64,000 nt of DNA from Litorimonas sp964414555 (GTDB lineage Bacteria; Pseudomonadota; Alphaproteobacteria; Caulobacterales; Maricaulaceae), in assembly GCA_964414555.1 (NCBI GenBank), contig CAYPWW010000003.1, positions 1 to 64,000 of the forward strand, in the 5' to 3' direction. Below, in pieces: positions 51,060 to 60,913 of this stretch (positions are counted from its first letter, which is position 1; each line of letters opens with the position of its first letter). Below the pieces are notes generated by a model. It saw only the letters and a list, made by a program, of their open reading frames with translations. It had not been told where the DNA came from and made no database searches. Made by a program: the position numbers and the translations under genes.

Positions 51060-52454
51060 ATGACGGGGGCGCCGCGATCACTCGTCAGCTCGCTTGTACG
51101 CGGGGCGGCACTTTGGGCGATTCCGGCGCTGGTTTTAGCCGCGCTGGCCCTGACTTGGGTCTCCCGTAGCTCAACATATCGTGGTTTTGATGAACCTCTA
51201 GAGGCGGCTGTGACGGGCCTTATTGCGTCCGTCGAAGTGCGCGAAGACGGGACGTTGCGCTTGTCGCGTGAACTGCCGGACCCGCGATATCAGCGCGCAT
51301 TATCAGGTCGATATTGGGTCATGGGAATCCTCGGCGAAGGCGGAGAAATTCTGCCCGCTCTCTCCTCCCGCTCGCTTTATGGCGCGCGGTTTTATGTGAA
51401 TGATAATGCAGAGGCTGCGCTAGCCGCCGTTACGGCTGAACCCGTCCGGTTTATTACGGCAGGACCGGATGTCGAAGCGGATGAGACCTTGCGCGTAGTT
51501 GCGCGACAGGTTGCATTTGAGGGCGTCACGGACCCTATTATCGTCGCGGCCGCAGCCGACCGTCAGCCTGTGATCGAGTCGATCCGGACCTTGGTTCTGA
51601 CGATGCTTAGTTTGATGCTCTTGGTCACGATTGGCCTGGTTTTCGCCGTTTATACGCAGGTGCGCTTGGGCCTGCGCCCGCTGTTTGATTTGCGGAACCG
51701 GATTGCAGATGTGCGGGAAGGGCGTGCGGCACAGGTCGACGGCTCTTACCCGCCTGAAATCGCGCCGCTGGCGGGCGAGCTGAATAGCTTGATCGCGCAT
51801 AATAAAAATATCGTGGAGCGTGCGCAAACCCATGTGGGTAATCTTGCCCATGCGCTGAAAACGCCCATCGCGGTTCTTCGCAATGAGGCCGCAGCTGGCA
51901 AAACCACAAATTCAGATGTCGTCTCTCGTCAGACTGAGAGCATGTCCGCGCAAGTGGACCATCATTTGCGTCGCGCGCGGGCGGCTGCGCGGGGGCAAGC
52001 CATTGGTGTACGGGCGGATGTCGATCCTGTCGTGGATGGTCTGGTCCGAACACTGCCGCGCATTTACCGCGAGCGTGACCTGATCATCACGAAATCAGGC
52101 GAGACCGGTCTGCGCTTTCGCGGTCATCCGAGAGACCTTGAAGATATGGTCGGGAATCTGATGGATAATGCTGCGAAATGGACCCGCGGCAAGGTCGAGG
52201 TGGATATCCGACGCAGCGCGCCAAGCCAGTTTACGATCTCCGTCCGCGACTCAGGTCCGGGTCTAGAGCCTGAGCAATATGATGAAGCCCTCAAGCGCGG
52301 CGCTCGGCTGGATGAAGCTACGCCCGGCACAGGTCTGGGCCTGTCCATCGTCAGTGATCTGGCGGAAGCCTATAATGGGTCTTTGGAACTAGGTCGGGCT
52401 AAGATTGGCGGTTTAGAGGCTGTTTTGCGTTTGCCCGCCGCACCAGACGGATGA
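51060..52454 (+). CDS. PhoQ-like sensor histidine kinase
   Basis: The protein has 464 residues. It has two membrane helices (about 15-35 and 175-200) around a periplasmic sensor part of about 140 residues, a HAMP-like segment, and a HisKA H-box in NLAHALKTPIAVLRNE. The catalytic domain has the N-box in GNLMDNAAKW, DSGPGL and GTGLGLSIV. It is the partner kinase of the response regulator upstream. The start is an ATG 3 bases after that gene's stop, and the stop overlaps the next gene by ATGA. Confidence 0.95.
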   Translation: MTGAPRSLVSSLVRGAALWAIPALVLAALALTWVSRSSTYRGFDEPLEAAVTGLIASVEVREDGTLRLSRELPDPRYQRALSGRYWVMGILGEGGEILPALSSRSLYGARFYVNDNAEAALAAVTAEPVRFITAGPDVEADETLRVVARQVAFEGVTDPIIVAAAADRQPVIESIRTLVLTMLSLMLLVTIGLVFAVYTQVRLGLRPLFDLRNRIADVREGRAAQVDGSYPPEIAPLAGELNSLIAHNKNIVERAQTHVGNLAHALKTPIAVLRNEAAAGKTTNSDVVSRQTESMSAQVDHHLRRARAAARGQAIGVRADVDPVVDGLVRTLPRIYRERDLIITKSGETGLRFRGHPRDLEDMVGNLMDNAAKWTRGKVEVDIRRSAPSQFTISVRDSGPGLEPEQYDEALKRGARLDEATPGTGLGLSIVSDLAEAYNGSLELGRAKIGGLEAVLRLPAAPDG

Positions 52455-53101
52455 GCCAGCCGCCGCCCACTGCCTTAGAAGATCGTGACGTGCGGGATGG
52501 TCGCCTGTTCTCGCCCTCTGCGGGACGAAACAAAGAGGTCGTTTCAAGCGCCTTAGCAGACCTCCTTCCGCAGGCGGCGTGCGTTCTAGAGATTGCTAGC
52601 GGCACGGGCGAGCAGGGCATTGCGACCTGTCTCAAACGCTCTGATCTGCGCTGGCAGTTCTCTGACCCAGATCCAACCTCGCGCGAGAGCCAAGCGGCAT
52701 GGATCGCGCATGAAAAGCTAGATCTGCCCGCACCCCTCAACATCAATACGAGCCAAAACGAATGGACCGTGGGCTTGCCTCACCTCGACGCTATTTTCTG
52801 TGCAAATATGATTCATATCGCCCCGCTTTCCGCGACGGAAGGCTTGGCGGATGGGGCGAAGGAGAGGCTCGATGGAGAAGGTCTGCTGATCCTTTATGGC
52901 CCCTATCTTTTTGGCGAAGACAGCGCGCCGTCCAATTTGGATTTTGATCTCAGCCTAAAATCCCGAAATCCCGCTTGGGGGGTCCGATCTTTGGACCTCG
53001 TTAAGCATATCTTCGCACTACGCGGCTTTAATCTCGCAGAGCTCCGCGCCATGCCAAAGAACAACCATATTCTGGTGTTCTCTCAGGGCGGGACAAACTG
53101 A
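52451..53101 (+). CDS. DUF938 SAM-dependent methyltransferase-like protein
   Basis: The protein has 216 residues. The DUF938 pattern is clear: a SPSAGRNKEVVSSALADLLP start, the SAM-binding LEIASGTGEQG loop (about 46-56), and ending motifs NPAWGVRSLDL and NHILVFSQG. The substrate is unknown. It is translationally coupled to the kinase gene, although no link with the signalling pathway is known. The next gene lies on the same strand after an 83-base gap. Confidence 0.9.
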   Translation: MSQPPPTALEDRDVRDGRLFSPSAGRNKEVVSSALADLLPQAACVLEIASGTGEQGIATCLKRSDLRWQFSDPDPTSRESQAAWIAHEKLDLPAPLNINTSQNEWTVGLPHLDAIFCANMIHIAPLSATEGLADGAKERLDGEGLLILYGPYLFGEDSAPSNLDFDLSLKSRNPAWGVRSLDLVKHIFALRGFNLAELRAMPKNNHILVFSQGGTN

Positions 53102-53184
53102 CGAAACATTGCGGTTTCGTCATGTTTTGGACAGCATTGGGTCATATCCACCCTTGCAGTCTGCAAAGTGAGGAAGGGTTAACC

Positions 53185-54822
53185 GTGTCCAAGATGAAGC
53201 TGACATTGCTGGGGTCCGTCATGGCCTTTGGCTTGGCCCCACAGGCCGTTGCGCAAGACGCGACTTTGATTTTCGCAGATGCGGATCGCTATGAAGTCGT
53301 GCTGGATCAACCCACCCCCCAAAATGAATTTACACCTCTGCGCGATATGGGCGAGACGTCACCGCCGCCACCCGCAAATGATGTCACGCAAGAAGTGGGT
53401 CTTGGGTTGCCAGCCCCCATCCTAACGCCCCAGAGTGCGCCAGAGACAACACGCGAGATTGCCCCACAAGCCGCGCCTGTTGCCGCACCTTCGATCACGC
53501 CTGGCACGAATATCATGGACATGCCGATCAACGCGCTGCCGTCGATCGCTGATCTCGTGGATCGGGTCAGCCGTTCGACTGTGAATATTATCGTGACGAC
53601 GGATACGGGCGAGACCACATCCGAGGGCCAAGGCTCTGGCTTTGTCATCTCGAACCAACGCGAAGTCGTGACGAATTATCACGTCATCGAAGGCGGCACG
53701 AACATCGACATCGAGTTCAATAACGGAACCCGAATGCCGGCCGAGATCATCGGCACAGATGAAGAAACCGATCTGGCCTTGTTACGCTTGCAGACCAATG
53801 CGCCGATTCCGCATGTGGATTTTCATAGTGGTGAAGAGCTGCGCATCGGCGATTGGGTTGTTGCGATTGGTAACCCCTTTGGTATTGGTCAATCGACTTC
53901 ATTGGGCGTGATTTCAGCCATTGGTCGCGAGCGCGTCGATAGCGGCTCTTACGTCGATTATATCCAGACTGACGCCACGATTAACCGCGGGAACTCTGGC
54001 GGTCCGCTGTTCAATCTGAATGGTGATGTGATTGGCGTGAACTCGGCGATTTACTCCCCCACAGGCGCCAGCGTAGGGATTGCCTTTGTTATCCCGCATT
54101 ACACAGCCGAAGAAGTCATCAACTCTATTCGTAAAGATGGTCGCGTGCGGCGTGGTTATCTCGGCGCAGCCCTGCGGACGGCGGAATATTCGCTGGATGG
54201 ACAGCCCGGTGTTTATAAGGGCGGGGCGACAATCACCTCGGCGCTTCCCGGTTCTCCGGCGCAAGTCTACGGGTTGCAAGTCGATGACATTATCCTGCGT
54301 ATCAATAATACGGTCGTCAGAAACTCCGTCGAAGCGACTCGCGCCATTGCGGCTATCGCACCGGGACAAGTCGCGAAATTCTATTACGAGCGGGGCGAGA
54401 AACAATTCATGCTCGACGTGCAAATCGGCGAGCGCCCAGAGAAATATGAAATCCGCAAGGCCAGTGCCGAGAGCCAAGGCCTCCCGCCACCTCCACCGCC
54501 ACAGGATATGTCAAAGCCCAAGGTCAATATCGACACTGGGCTGCACCTGCTGGACCTTTCGCCAGAGTTTCGCTCAGCTATTAACATGCGTGCGGACCAA
54601 GTCGGCGTCTATGTCGAGGCTGTCGATCCCGGCAGTCAAGCCGAGCAGGGCGGTTTTAAAATGGGCATGGTCCTGATGGAAGCTGACGGCCAGCCCGTCG
54701 CGGAAGTCGCAAAATGGAAATCCATCGTGTTGAATGCCAAGTCGGCACAGCAGGACGGGTTAGTCGTAAATGTCAGACGTAAAGATGGCACGGAAACCTA
54801 TATGGTGCTCCCGTTGCTATAA
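53185..54822 (+). CDS. Do-type periplasmic serine protease (DegP/DegQ family)
   Basis: The protein has 545 residues from GTG at 53185, chosen because AGGAAGGG is well spaced before it. A signal peptide (about 1-24, ending QAVAQ) precedes an unusually long Pro/Ala-rich region (about 40-130). The trypsin-like domain has the triad His (TNYHVIEGG), Asp (ETDLALLRL) and Ser (NRGNSGGPLFN). Two PDZ domains follow, with a Pro linker (LPPPPPPQDM) between them. It degrades or refolds damaged envelope proteins. A two-component pair follows. Confidence 0.94.
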   Translation: MSKMKLTLLGSVMAFGLAPQAVAQDATLIFADADRYEVVLDQPTPQNEFTPLRDMGETSPPPPANDVTQEVGLGLPAPILTPQSAPETTREIAPQAAPVAAPSITPGTNIMDMPINALPSIADLVDRVSRSTVNIIVTTDTGETTSEGQGSGFVISNQREVVTNYHVIEGGTNIDIEFNNGTRMPAEIIGTDEETDLALLRLQTNAPIPHVDFHSGEELRIGDWVVAIGNPFGIGQSTSLGVISAIGRERVDSGSYVDYIQTDATINRGNSGGPLFNLNGDVIGVNSAIYSPTGASVGIAFVIPHYTAEEVINSIRKDGRVRRGYLGAALRTAEYSLDGQPGVYKGGATITSALPGSPAQVYGLQVDDIILRINNTVVRNSVEATRAIAAIAPGQVAKFYYERGEKQFMLDVQIGERPEKYEIRKASAESQGLPPPPPPQDMSKPKVNIDTGLHLLDLSPEFRSAINMRADQVGVYVEAVDPGSQAEQGGFKMGMVLMEADGQPVAEVAKWKSIVLNAKSAQQDGLVVNVRRKDGTETYMVLPLL

Positions 54823-54851
54823 AACTTAAGTGAATCAAAGGGTGGGGGCCC

Positions 54852-55535
54852 ATGGAGAAGCAGATGCGAATACTCGTTGTCGAAGATGACTCGGTTGCGG
54901 CCGAATATGTCCGAAAAGGACTGATGGAGGCCGGCCATGTTGTCGATCTCGCCCCCGATGGAGATCTGGGGTTAGAAATGGCCCGCGCCGCAGATTATGA
55001 TGCTTTGATTCTGGACCGGATGCTGCCAAAGCGTGACGGGTTGGAGTTGCTCTCTGATTTGCGCGAAGACGGCGATGCAACGCCCGTGCTGATCCTATCA
55101 GCGCTAGGTGAAGTCGATCAAAAAGTCGAAGGCTTGCGAGCCGGTGGCGATGATTATCTCGCCAAGCCCTACAGCTTCACGGAACTCCTCGCGCGTGTCG
55201 AAGCGATTGGGCGCCGCTCTGATCCTACGGCGGCTGTCACAAAGCTGAAAGTCGGCGGGTTGGAGATGGACCTCCTCGCGCGGACCGTTCGTCGCGATGG
55301 TCAGAAAATTCTCCTGCAACCGCGCGAATTTCGCCTGTTGGAATGTCTGATGCGCAATGCGGGTCGGGTTGTGACCCGCACGATGTTGCTTGAAAAAGTC
55401 TGGGACTACCACTTTGACCCCCAGACCAACGTTATCGACGTCCATATTTCGCGCCTGCGTGGCAAGATCGACAAAGAGTTCGATGAGCCGCTGCTACATA
55501 CTGTGCGCGGTGCGGGCTATCGCTTGCAGGTCTAG
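54852..55535 (+). CDS. OmpR-family response regulator
   Basis: The protein has 227 residues; an ATG four codons later (54864) may be the true start. The receiver domain has VVEDDSVAAEY, the Asp in DALILDRMLPKRDG and the Lys in DDYLAKPYSF. The winged helix has PREFRLLECLMRNAGRVVTR and DVHISRLRGKID. It is of the QseB/PmrA-like class. It lies 29 bases after the Do protease gene, which may be a target or a co-regulated gene. Confidence 0.95.
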   Translation: MEKQMRILVVEDDSVAAEYVRKGLMEAGHVVDLAPDGDLGLEMARAADYDALILDRMLPKRDGLELLSDLREDGDATPVLILSALGEVDQKVEGLRAGGDDYLAKPYSFTELLARVEAIGRRSDPTAAVTKLKVGGLEMDLLARTVRRDGQKILLQPREFRLLECLMRNAGRVVTRTMLLEKVWDYHFDPQTNVIDVHISRLRGKIDKEFDEPLLHTVRGAGYRLQV

Positions 55536-55559
55536 GCCCGCCCGCCTAGGACGATCCGC

Positions 55560-57152
55560 ATGATTGCGGCCATACAAAAAATGATGCGGAACACGCTGTT
55601 CCGCCTCTCCCTGCTCGGGGCGTTGCTGACGATTTTTTCTGTCGGCGCGTCGCTGGGCTATATGTATTATTCTATGATCAATACGGAGCTGGACCGCGTT
55701 GATGGCGTTAACATCGCCGAGATCTCAGAACTCCAAAATGTCTATGACCAAGCCGGTCAGACAGCCATACAAGCCGCAATCGCAACGGGACGTCTGGACC
55801 CACGGATCACGGCGGATAGTCCGCTTTACAAGAACGTCTATAATGTTGTCGGTTTTGAAGCCGTCGGTAATGCCGTGGACGAGCGCGGGACAAGTTTCGA
55901 GGGCCTCTATTTCTTGGCGAACCGGAGCGCCCAGCCTCGCGGGAACCTGTCGAACCGGACGGGGGATGAAAAATTCGAGACTTTAGCGCAGGCCGAAGAC
56001 GGCGAGCGCATATTTAGCCTCATTCAGTTCCGCTATAATAATCCGCAATTTCAATCAGACGAATTTAATGATCGCCGTGCGCGCGGGATTGTCAGCTATA
56101 TCATGCTGGATGAAGAGCGGGTCGCGAGTGTCATTGTCGGAAAAGACGTAGAATCTATTTCGCGTACGGGGGAAAGAATTCGTACGACCTTACTGCCTGC
56201 GATGGGGATCGCGGCTTTTCTCGGCTTATTGTCTTCTTTCTTTGTCTCCCGACGTTTTGCCCGGCGTGTGGAAGGGTTCAACCGCCTCGCTACCGATGTT
56301 CGTGCGGGCAATCTCGACCGTCGTGCGCCGCGAAATTATTCCGAAGATGAGATGGACCTGCTGGCCGAGCATTTGAACGCGATGCTGGATCATATCTCTC
56401 GCCTGATGGAGGCGATGCGCTATGCCGGGGATAGTGTCGCCCATGACTTGCGGACGCCCCTAACGCGACTGCGCACACGATTGGAAACCGCTGCCGTTGA
56501 GTTGGGCGAAGCCGAGGAGGCCGACGTCCTTTATGCGGCGGCGGATGATGCGGATCAGCTTTTGACGACGTTTGACTCCGTCCTGCGGATTGCACGACTG
56601 GAAGCGGGCGAGCGGCGCGAGCTCCTAAAACCGCTGGACCCTAAACCTATCCTTGATGACCTCGCCGAGCTTTATGAGCCAGCCTGCGAGGATGCTGGAT
56701 TGAGTTTTAAGGCGGATATTTCGTCGAAGGCGATGATCTCTGCAGATCGAGGGCTACTCTCGCAAGCCGTCTCGAACCTCTTGGAGAATGCGATTAAATA
56801 TACGCCGTCTGGCGGGTCGATCACGCTGATCTGTCGCCGCACACGTGGGCATATCGAGATCGCGATTGCCGATGATGGGCCGGGCATTCCCAGCTGGGAT
56901 CGTGAGCGCGTGAAGGAGCGCTTTGTCCGCTTAGATAAATCGCGATCTCTCCCAGGCAGTGGTCTGGGGCTATCTTTGGTCGAAGCTGTCGCTGATCTTC
57001 ACCGTGCAGAGTTTATCATGGCGGATAATGAAGATTTGCCTGATGCTGATAATGGCGGAGATGCGAACCGCCCGGGCCTTCGCGCTAGTCTGATGTTCCC
57101 AAGGTTGAAGTCGCGTCAGGTTGAGACAAAAACTGACGCCGTCTCGGCATAA
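55560..57152 (+). CDS. Sensor histidine kinase paired with the upstream regulator
   Basis: The protein has 530 residues. Two membrane helices (about 15-38 and 205-225) flank a periplasmic sensor part of about 165 residues. HAMP (about 228-280) is followed by the H-box VAHDLRTPLTRLRTRLE, and the catalytic domain has SNLLENAIKYTPSGG, DDGPGIPSWD and SGLGLSLVE. The gene begins 24 bases after the regulator stop. It converges on the next gene with 18 bases between, and no terminator is visible there. Confidence 0.95.
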   Translation: MIAAIQKMMRNTLFRLSLLGALLTIFSVGASLGYMYYSMINTELDRVDGVNIAEISELQNVYDQAGQTAIQAAIATGRLDPRITADSPLYKNVYNVVGFEAVGNAVDERGTSFEGLYFLANRSAQPRGNLSNRTGDEKFETLAQAEDGERIFSLIQFRYNNPQFQSDEFNDRRARGIVSYIMLDEERVASVIVGKDVESISRTGERIRTTLLPAMGIAAFLGLLSSFFVSRRFARRVEGFNRLATDVRAGNLDRRAPRNYSEDEMDLLAEHLNAMLDHISRLMEAMRYAGDSVAHDLRTPLTRLRTRLETAAVELGEAEEADVLYAAADDADQLLTTFDSVLRIARLEAGERRELLKPLDPKPILDDLAELYEPACEDAGLSFKADISSKAMISADRGLLSQAVSNLLENAIKYTPSGGSITLICRRTRGHIEIAIADDGPGIPSWDRERVKERFVRLDKSRSLPGSGLGLSLVEAVADLHRAEFIMADNEDLPDADNGGDANRPGLRASLMFPRLKSRQVETKTDAVSA

Positions 57153-57170
57153 TCAAATCTAGTTTTATCT

Positions 57171-59891
57171 TTAAGCTGCAGGCTTCTGCACGATCGGGGG
57201 CGGCGCCTGAACCGGTGCAGGAGCGGGCTGCGCTGGCGGCTCCTCTCCCAAGGCTGTCTCGTTCTGTTGCAACACCTGTGCGATATCTGCGGCAATCCGG
57301 GAGATTTCGCTACCGACTTCGCTGCTCGTATCGGCAACAGCCTGCTTGGCAGGTGTATTTGGTAGGGTGAAGATAACCGTCGTCCCTTGGCCCACCACGG
57401 ACTGGATCGCAAAGTTGCCACCGTGCAATTCGACCAATGATTTCGACAGAGCCAAGCCGAGACCTGTGCCTTCATGTTGTCGAGAGTGTTGGCTATCAAT
57501 CTGTTCGAACGGCTGGGCGAGGCGTTTGATGTCCTCTTCTGATATGCCGATACCTGTGTCGGAAACGCGCACGATCAGGCCTGCCGATTTAACCTCAACG
57601 CCGATTGTGACGACGCCACCTTCTGGTGTAAATTTAATCGCATTGGTCGTCAGGTTCAGCAGGATCTGTTTCACAGCGCGCGGGTCGGCCTCGATCTCTG
57701 GCGTAGCCGCACCATCATAAATTAGCTTCAAGCGGTTCTCATCTGCCCGCCCGCGAACAATCCGCATGACCTGCGAAATCATATCGGACATCGCCATGGC
57801 TTCTGTGTTCAATGTCATTTTACCGGCTTCAATTTTGGACATGTCCAGAATGTCGTTGATCAGCGAGAGCAGATGCTGGCCTGAAAACAGGATGTCATTG
57901 ACATATTCGGCGTAGCGCGCGTCGCCGAGCGGTCCGAACATTTCCTTTTTCATGATGTCAGAGAAGCCGTTGATCGCGTTCAGCGGTGTTCGCAGCTCAT
58001 GACTCATATTTGCGAGGAATTCTGACTTGGAGTGGTTGGCTTCTTCAGCGCGGATTTTCTCCTGCTCATAATTTTCGGCCAGTTCCACGATGCGGACTTG
58101 CGATTTGCGTAGAACCTTAATCGTTTGCTCCAAAGCCTCCTGATTGGCGCGTAACTCATGTTCACGCGTTCGAATGGCGGTCACTTCTGTACCGATTGAG
58201 ACACGTCCGCCATCGGTTGTGTAAGTCTCCAGATAACGAACCCATCGGCCATCCGACAGTTGGATTTCGTTACCCGTTCCGTCGCCCAGTTTTAATTCCT
58301 GCGCGATCGCGGCCTTGGCGTGATATTCGACAACGGCATATTCCATGCCTTGTTGTAGATTGCCGGGTTTGAAGCCGAAGAAATCTTCGAATTTCGTATT
58401 CCAAAGAACAAGGCGGTCCATTTGGTCCCAAATGACAAAACTGTCGTTCATAGATCGCAGGGCATCAAACAGACGCGCTTCAGCAGCTTGAAGGCGGGCT
58501 TGCGCGCCGCGTGTCTCTGTAACGTCAATGGCCATGCCCAAAACGAGTTTGGTCTGATCATCGCGGGTCATGGGACGACCACGGCAAGACATGAAAATTG
58601 GAACGTGCGCGACGCCCATTTCCATTTCGAAGGCGCCGTTCATGTGCGCACGACGGAGGAGGCTGTAAAAACCATCACGCTGCGCGACATCAAACAGGGC
58701 CAAAAACTTCGGAAGCGGTAAAGTCGTCTCGGTCTCTGGTAATCCCACAGTCTTGGCGAGAGATGGGCTTAGATAGGCTGTGTTACGCGTTAGATCGACT
58801 TCCCAAATACCGCCTTGGCTCCCATCAATGGCCGTCCGGTAGCGTTGGCGAGAAATCGTTTCTTCGTGACTTTGTTTTCGGACGGCATCAATTTGCTTCA
58901 ATAATTGCGTCATCAACATCCAAATCAACCAAGCTGATCCAAGAAAAAGCGACCCGAACAGCAAGAGATTTTGCTTCAACCCGGTCGACATGCCCCGTGG
59001 CGTGATATCGATAACGGAGAGGTTTGAGGTTTGTCCCACGCGCGCAGCACCTAACCAAACGCGATCGTCTGCGCGGACGTGCTGGACAACATTCACACTA
59101 TCGTCGCCTAACGTCATGTTGGTGAGTTTGTTCGGCGTAACGCGGTAATAGGATTGCGTGCCTTGCGACGCGATTGTCGGTGAGCCATCTACGACGCGCC
59201 CAGAATCGAGCATAAGAACGCGAGAGCCTGTCCGGTCCCCGACGAGTGCGCCAGGCTCCAGAGCCACAACGAGATAGCGGTCCCCAGCTTTCCGTGTGAC
59301 GACGGGGGTCGCATTCCCCTCGTCATTGATCAAAGAATCGACGCGGACGCCTTGCGCAGGCACGTTTCGACGATCCAAAGCAGCCAGAGGACGCCCCACG
59401 CCAACGGTTTCTGCCAACACGCGGCCATTTCCGTCGATAACAGCGGCGCCGATGATGTTCTTAGAACGTGTCACGATATTGACGACCTGCTGCGGGCTGC
59501 CGTTCATGGATAAGGCTGTTTCGATCCAAGCAATTTCGGAATCGAGCTCTGATGTTACGGCGCGGGCTTGTGCGGCGAGGGCGGTGCCAAAACGGTTGAT
59601 TTCTTCATCGCGTTGCGCGCCGGCATCATTGACGAATTTGGTGATCGCCAGAATGATGAAGAGCGCAAAAAATAGCAGGGTAGAGATCAGTAGGCGCTTG
59701 AAAATATCTCGACCGCCGAGGCGCGATGATAAGCGCGAAACGAAGTCTTCGCCGCCTGCCGAGGTGCCTTCGGGTCGTGTGAAGACAGGTGGTCTTGCGC
59801 CAGTGTTTTGTGCTGCTGGTGCGACAGGGCGCGGCGGGACTTGTCCAGCAGGTGCGACGGGTTGCGGCGGCGCATAAGGTTGCGCGGGCAT
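57171..59891 (-). CDS. PleC/DivJ-like PAS sensor histidine kinase
   Basis: The protein has 906 residues from the ATG at 59891. A Pro/Ala/Gln-rich cytoplasmic start (about 1-55) leads to a membrane helix (about 70-90), a periplasmic region, a second helix (about 303-325), two PAS domains, and a coiled linker. The kinase core has FLANMSHELRTPLNAINGF and DARYAEYVNDILFSGQHLL, a pattern typical of PleC and DivJ. The catalytic domain is complete. The end is again Pro/Ala-rich (QPAPAPVQAPPPI). PleC-type kinases set DivK phosphorylation and cell polarity. Calling it PleC itself needs a phylogeny. Confidence 0.88.
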   Translation of the reverse strand: MPAQPYAPPQPVAPAGQVPPRPVAPAAQNTGARPPVFTRPEGTSAGGEDFVSRLSSRLGGRDIFKRLLISTLLFFALFIILAITKFVNDAGAQRDEEINRFGTALAAQARAVTSELDSEIAWIETALSMNGSPQQVVNIVTRSKNIIGAAVIDGNGRVLAETVGVGRPLAALDRRNVPAQGVRVDSLINDEGNATPVVTRKAGDRYLVVALEPGALVGDRTGSRVLMLDSGRVVDGSPTIASQGTQSYYRVTPNKLTNMTLGDDSVNVVQHVRADDRVWLGAARVGQTSNLSVIDITPRGMSTGLKQNLLLFGSLFLGSAWLIWMLMTQLLKQIDAVRKQSHEETISRQRYRTAIDGSQGGIWEVDLTRNTAYLSPSLAKTVGLPETETTLPLPKFLALFDVAQRDGFYSLLRRAHMNGAFEMEMGVAHVPIFMSCRGRPMTRDDQTKLVLGMAIDVTETRGAQARLQAAEARLFDALRSMNDSFVIWDQMDRLVLWNTKFEDFFGFKPGNLQQGMEYAVVEYHAKAAIAQELKLGDGTGNEIQLSDGRWVRYLETYTTDGGRVSIGTEVTAIRTREHELRANQEALEQTIKVLRKSQVRIVELAENYEQEKIRAEEANHSKSEFLANMSHELRTPLNAINGFSDIMKKEMFGPLGDARYAEYVNDILFSGQHLLSLINDILDMSKIEAGKMTLNTEAMAMSDMISQVMRIVRGRADENRLKLIYDGAATPEIEADPRAVKQILLNLTTNAIKFTPEGGVVTIGVEVKSAGLIVRVSDTGIGISEEDIKRLAQPFEQIDSQHSRQHEGTGLGLALSKSLVELHGGNFAIQSVVGQGTTVIFTLPNTPAKQAVADTSSEVGSEISRIAADIAQVLQQNETALGEEPPAQPAPAPVQAPPPIVQKPAA

Positions 59892-60132
59892 GGTTGGCCG
59901 ATCCTGCAACACTGTCTCCCCTTCGTGTTCGGACGGTATGGTCCGGACATTTCCATCCTATTGGATGATCCCACTTACAAACGTCCGCTCTCTACCGGAC
60001 GAATCATCCTTTACAGGACTAGCCGTAAGGGTCAGCCTAGTCGAACAAAACGTGGTTAATATGACGTTTAATTCCGCGCTTTTTCTCGGTTTTCGTGATG
60101 AAACTGTGACGCGCTTGCGGGCTTCGTCCCGT

Positions 60133-60861
60133 CTAAGTGATGCGGGTTTCGGGTTCTGGTCGGCCGATGGCGAAACCTTGCGCCGCGTCAAAGCCGAGTT
60201 CCGTGACGAAATCCCGTAACTCCTGCGTCTCGACGCCTTCCGCAATAAAGCGCACGTCTAGCGGCTCGCGGAGCGATAAGAGTGCTCGCAGAATGGCCCG
60301 ATCTCGCGAGGCATTAAACGCCGCCGCAACGAAACCACCGTCAATTTTCAACCAGTTACAAGGTAGGGCACGCAAATAGCGGATGGACGCCGCGCCTGCA
60401 CCGACATCGTCCAGACATACCGGGTGCCCTCTGGATTTCAGCTCTCCCAATAACGTATCCGCATGATCCAAATCTTGCATATGCCAGCTCTCGGTCAGCT
60501 CAATGACCAGTTTGGTTGGCGACGCTTGGAGGGCTGTTAGGCACGCCATGACGGATGCTTTAAAATTGGGCTTATCGACTGAGGCGCCAGAGAGGTTGAT
60601 GGCGATACCTCCGCCATCCGGATTTTCGTTCAGCACGAGGATCGCTTGCGCCAGCATGGACAGGTCCAAATCACGGATGACGCCTGAAATCTCTGCCGGT
60701 CGTAAAACGCCTTCTAGGTGCGTATCTTGGTCAAATCGTACGAGCCATTCGTGATGGTGCAACTGACCCGTCGACAGCGAGACAATCGGCTGACGCATGA
60801 TAGAAAAGCGCTGTTCGGACACATGGTCGCGAAATCCTTCGGCTGTATGAAGCGAGGTCAT
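60133..60861 (-). CDS. EAL-domain protein, likely c-di-GMP phosphodiesterase
   Basis: The protein has 242 residues, nearly all one EAL domain without GGDEF or membrane part. The signature is EWLVRF in place of EALLRW, and the catalytic set looks complete: Asn in AINLSG, Glu in IELTES, the CLDDVGAG Asp pair, Lys in WLKIDG, Glu in IAEGVET, and QGFAIGRP. It should cut cyclic di-GMP. It lies upstream of the PleC-like kinase gene on the same strand, 241 bases away, with nothing recognised in that gap. Confidence 0.88.
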   Translation of the reverse strand: MTSLHTAEGFRDHVSEQRFSIMRQPIVSLSTGQLHHHEWLVRFDQDTHLEGVLRPAEISGVIRDLDLSMLAQAILVLNENPDGGGIAINLSGASVDKPNFKASVMACLTALQASPTKLVIELTESWHMQDLDHADTLLGELKSRGHPVCLDDVGAGAASIRYLRALPCNWLKIDGGFVAAAFNASRDRAILRALLSLREPLDVRFIAEGVETQELRDFVTELGFDAAQGFAIGRPEPETRIT

Positions 60862-60913
60862 GTCAGAGAGAATAAGCGAAGTGTGTTAAAATACCGCTCT
60901 CAGGACCTGCACT

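Noticed and set aside
59890..60219. A plus-strand open frame of 109 codons between the PleC-like and EAL genes
   Set aside because: It overlaps the 3' end of the EAL gene in antisense and the start of the kinase gene. It has no domain and no ribosome site.
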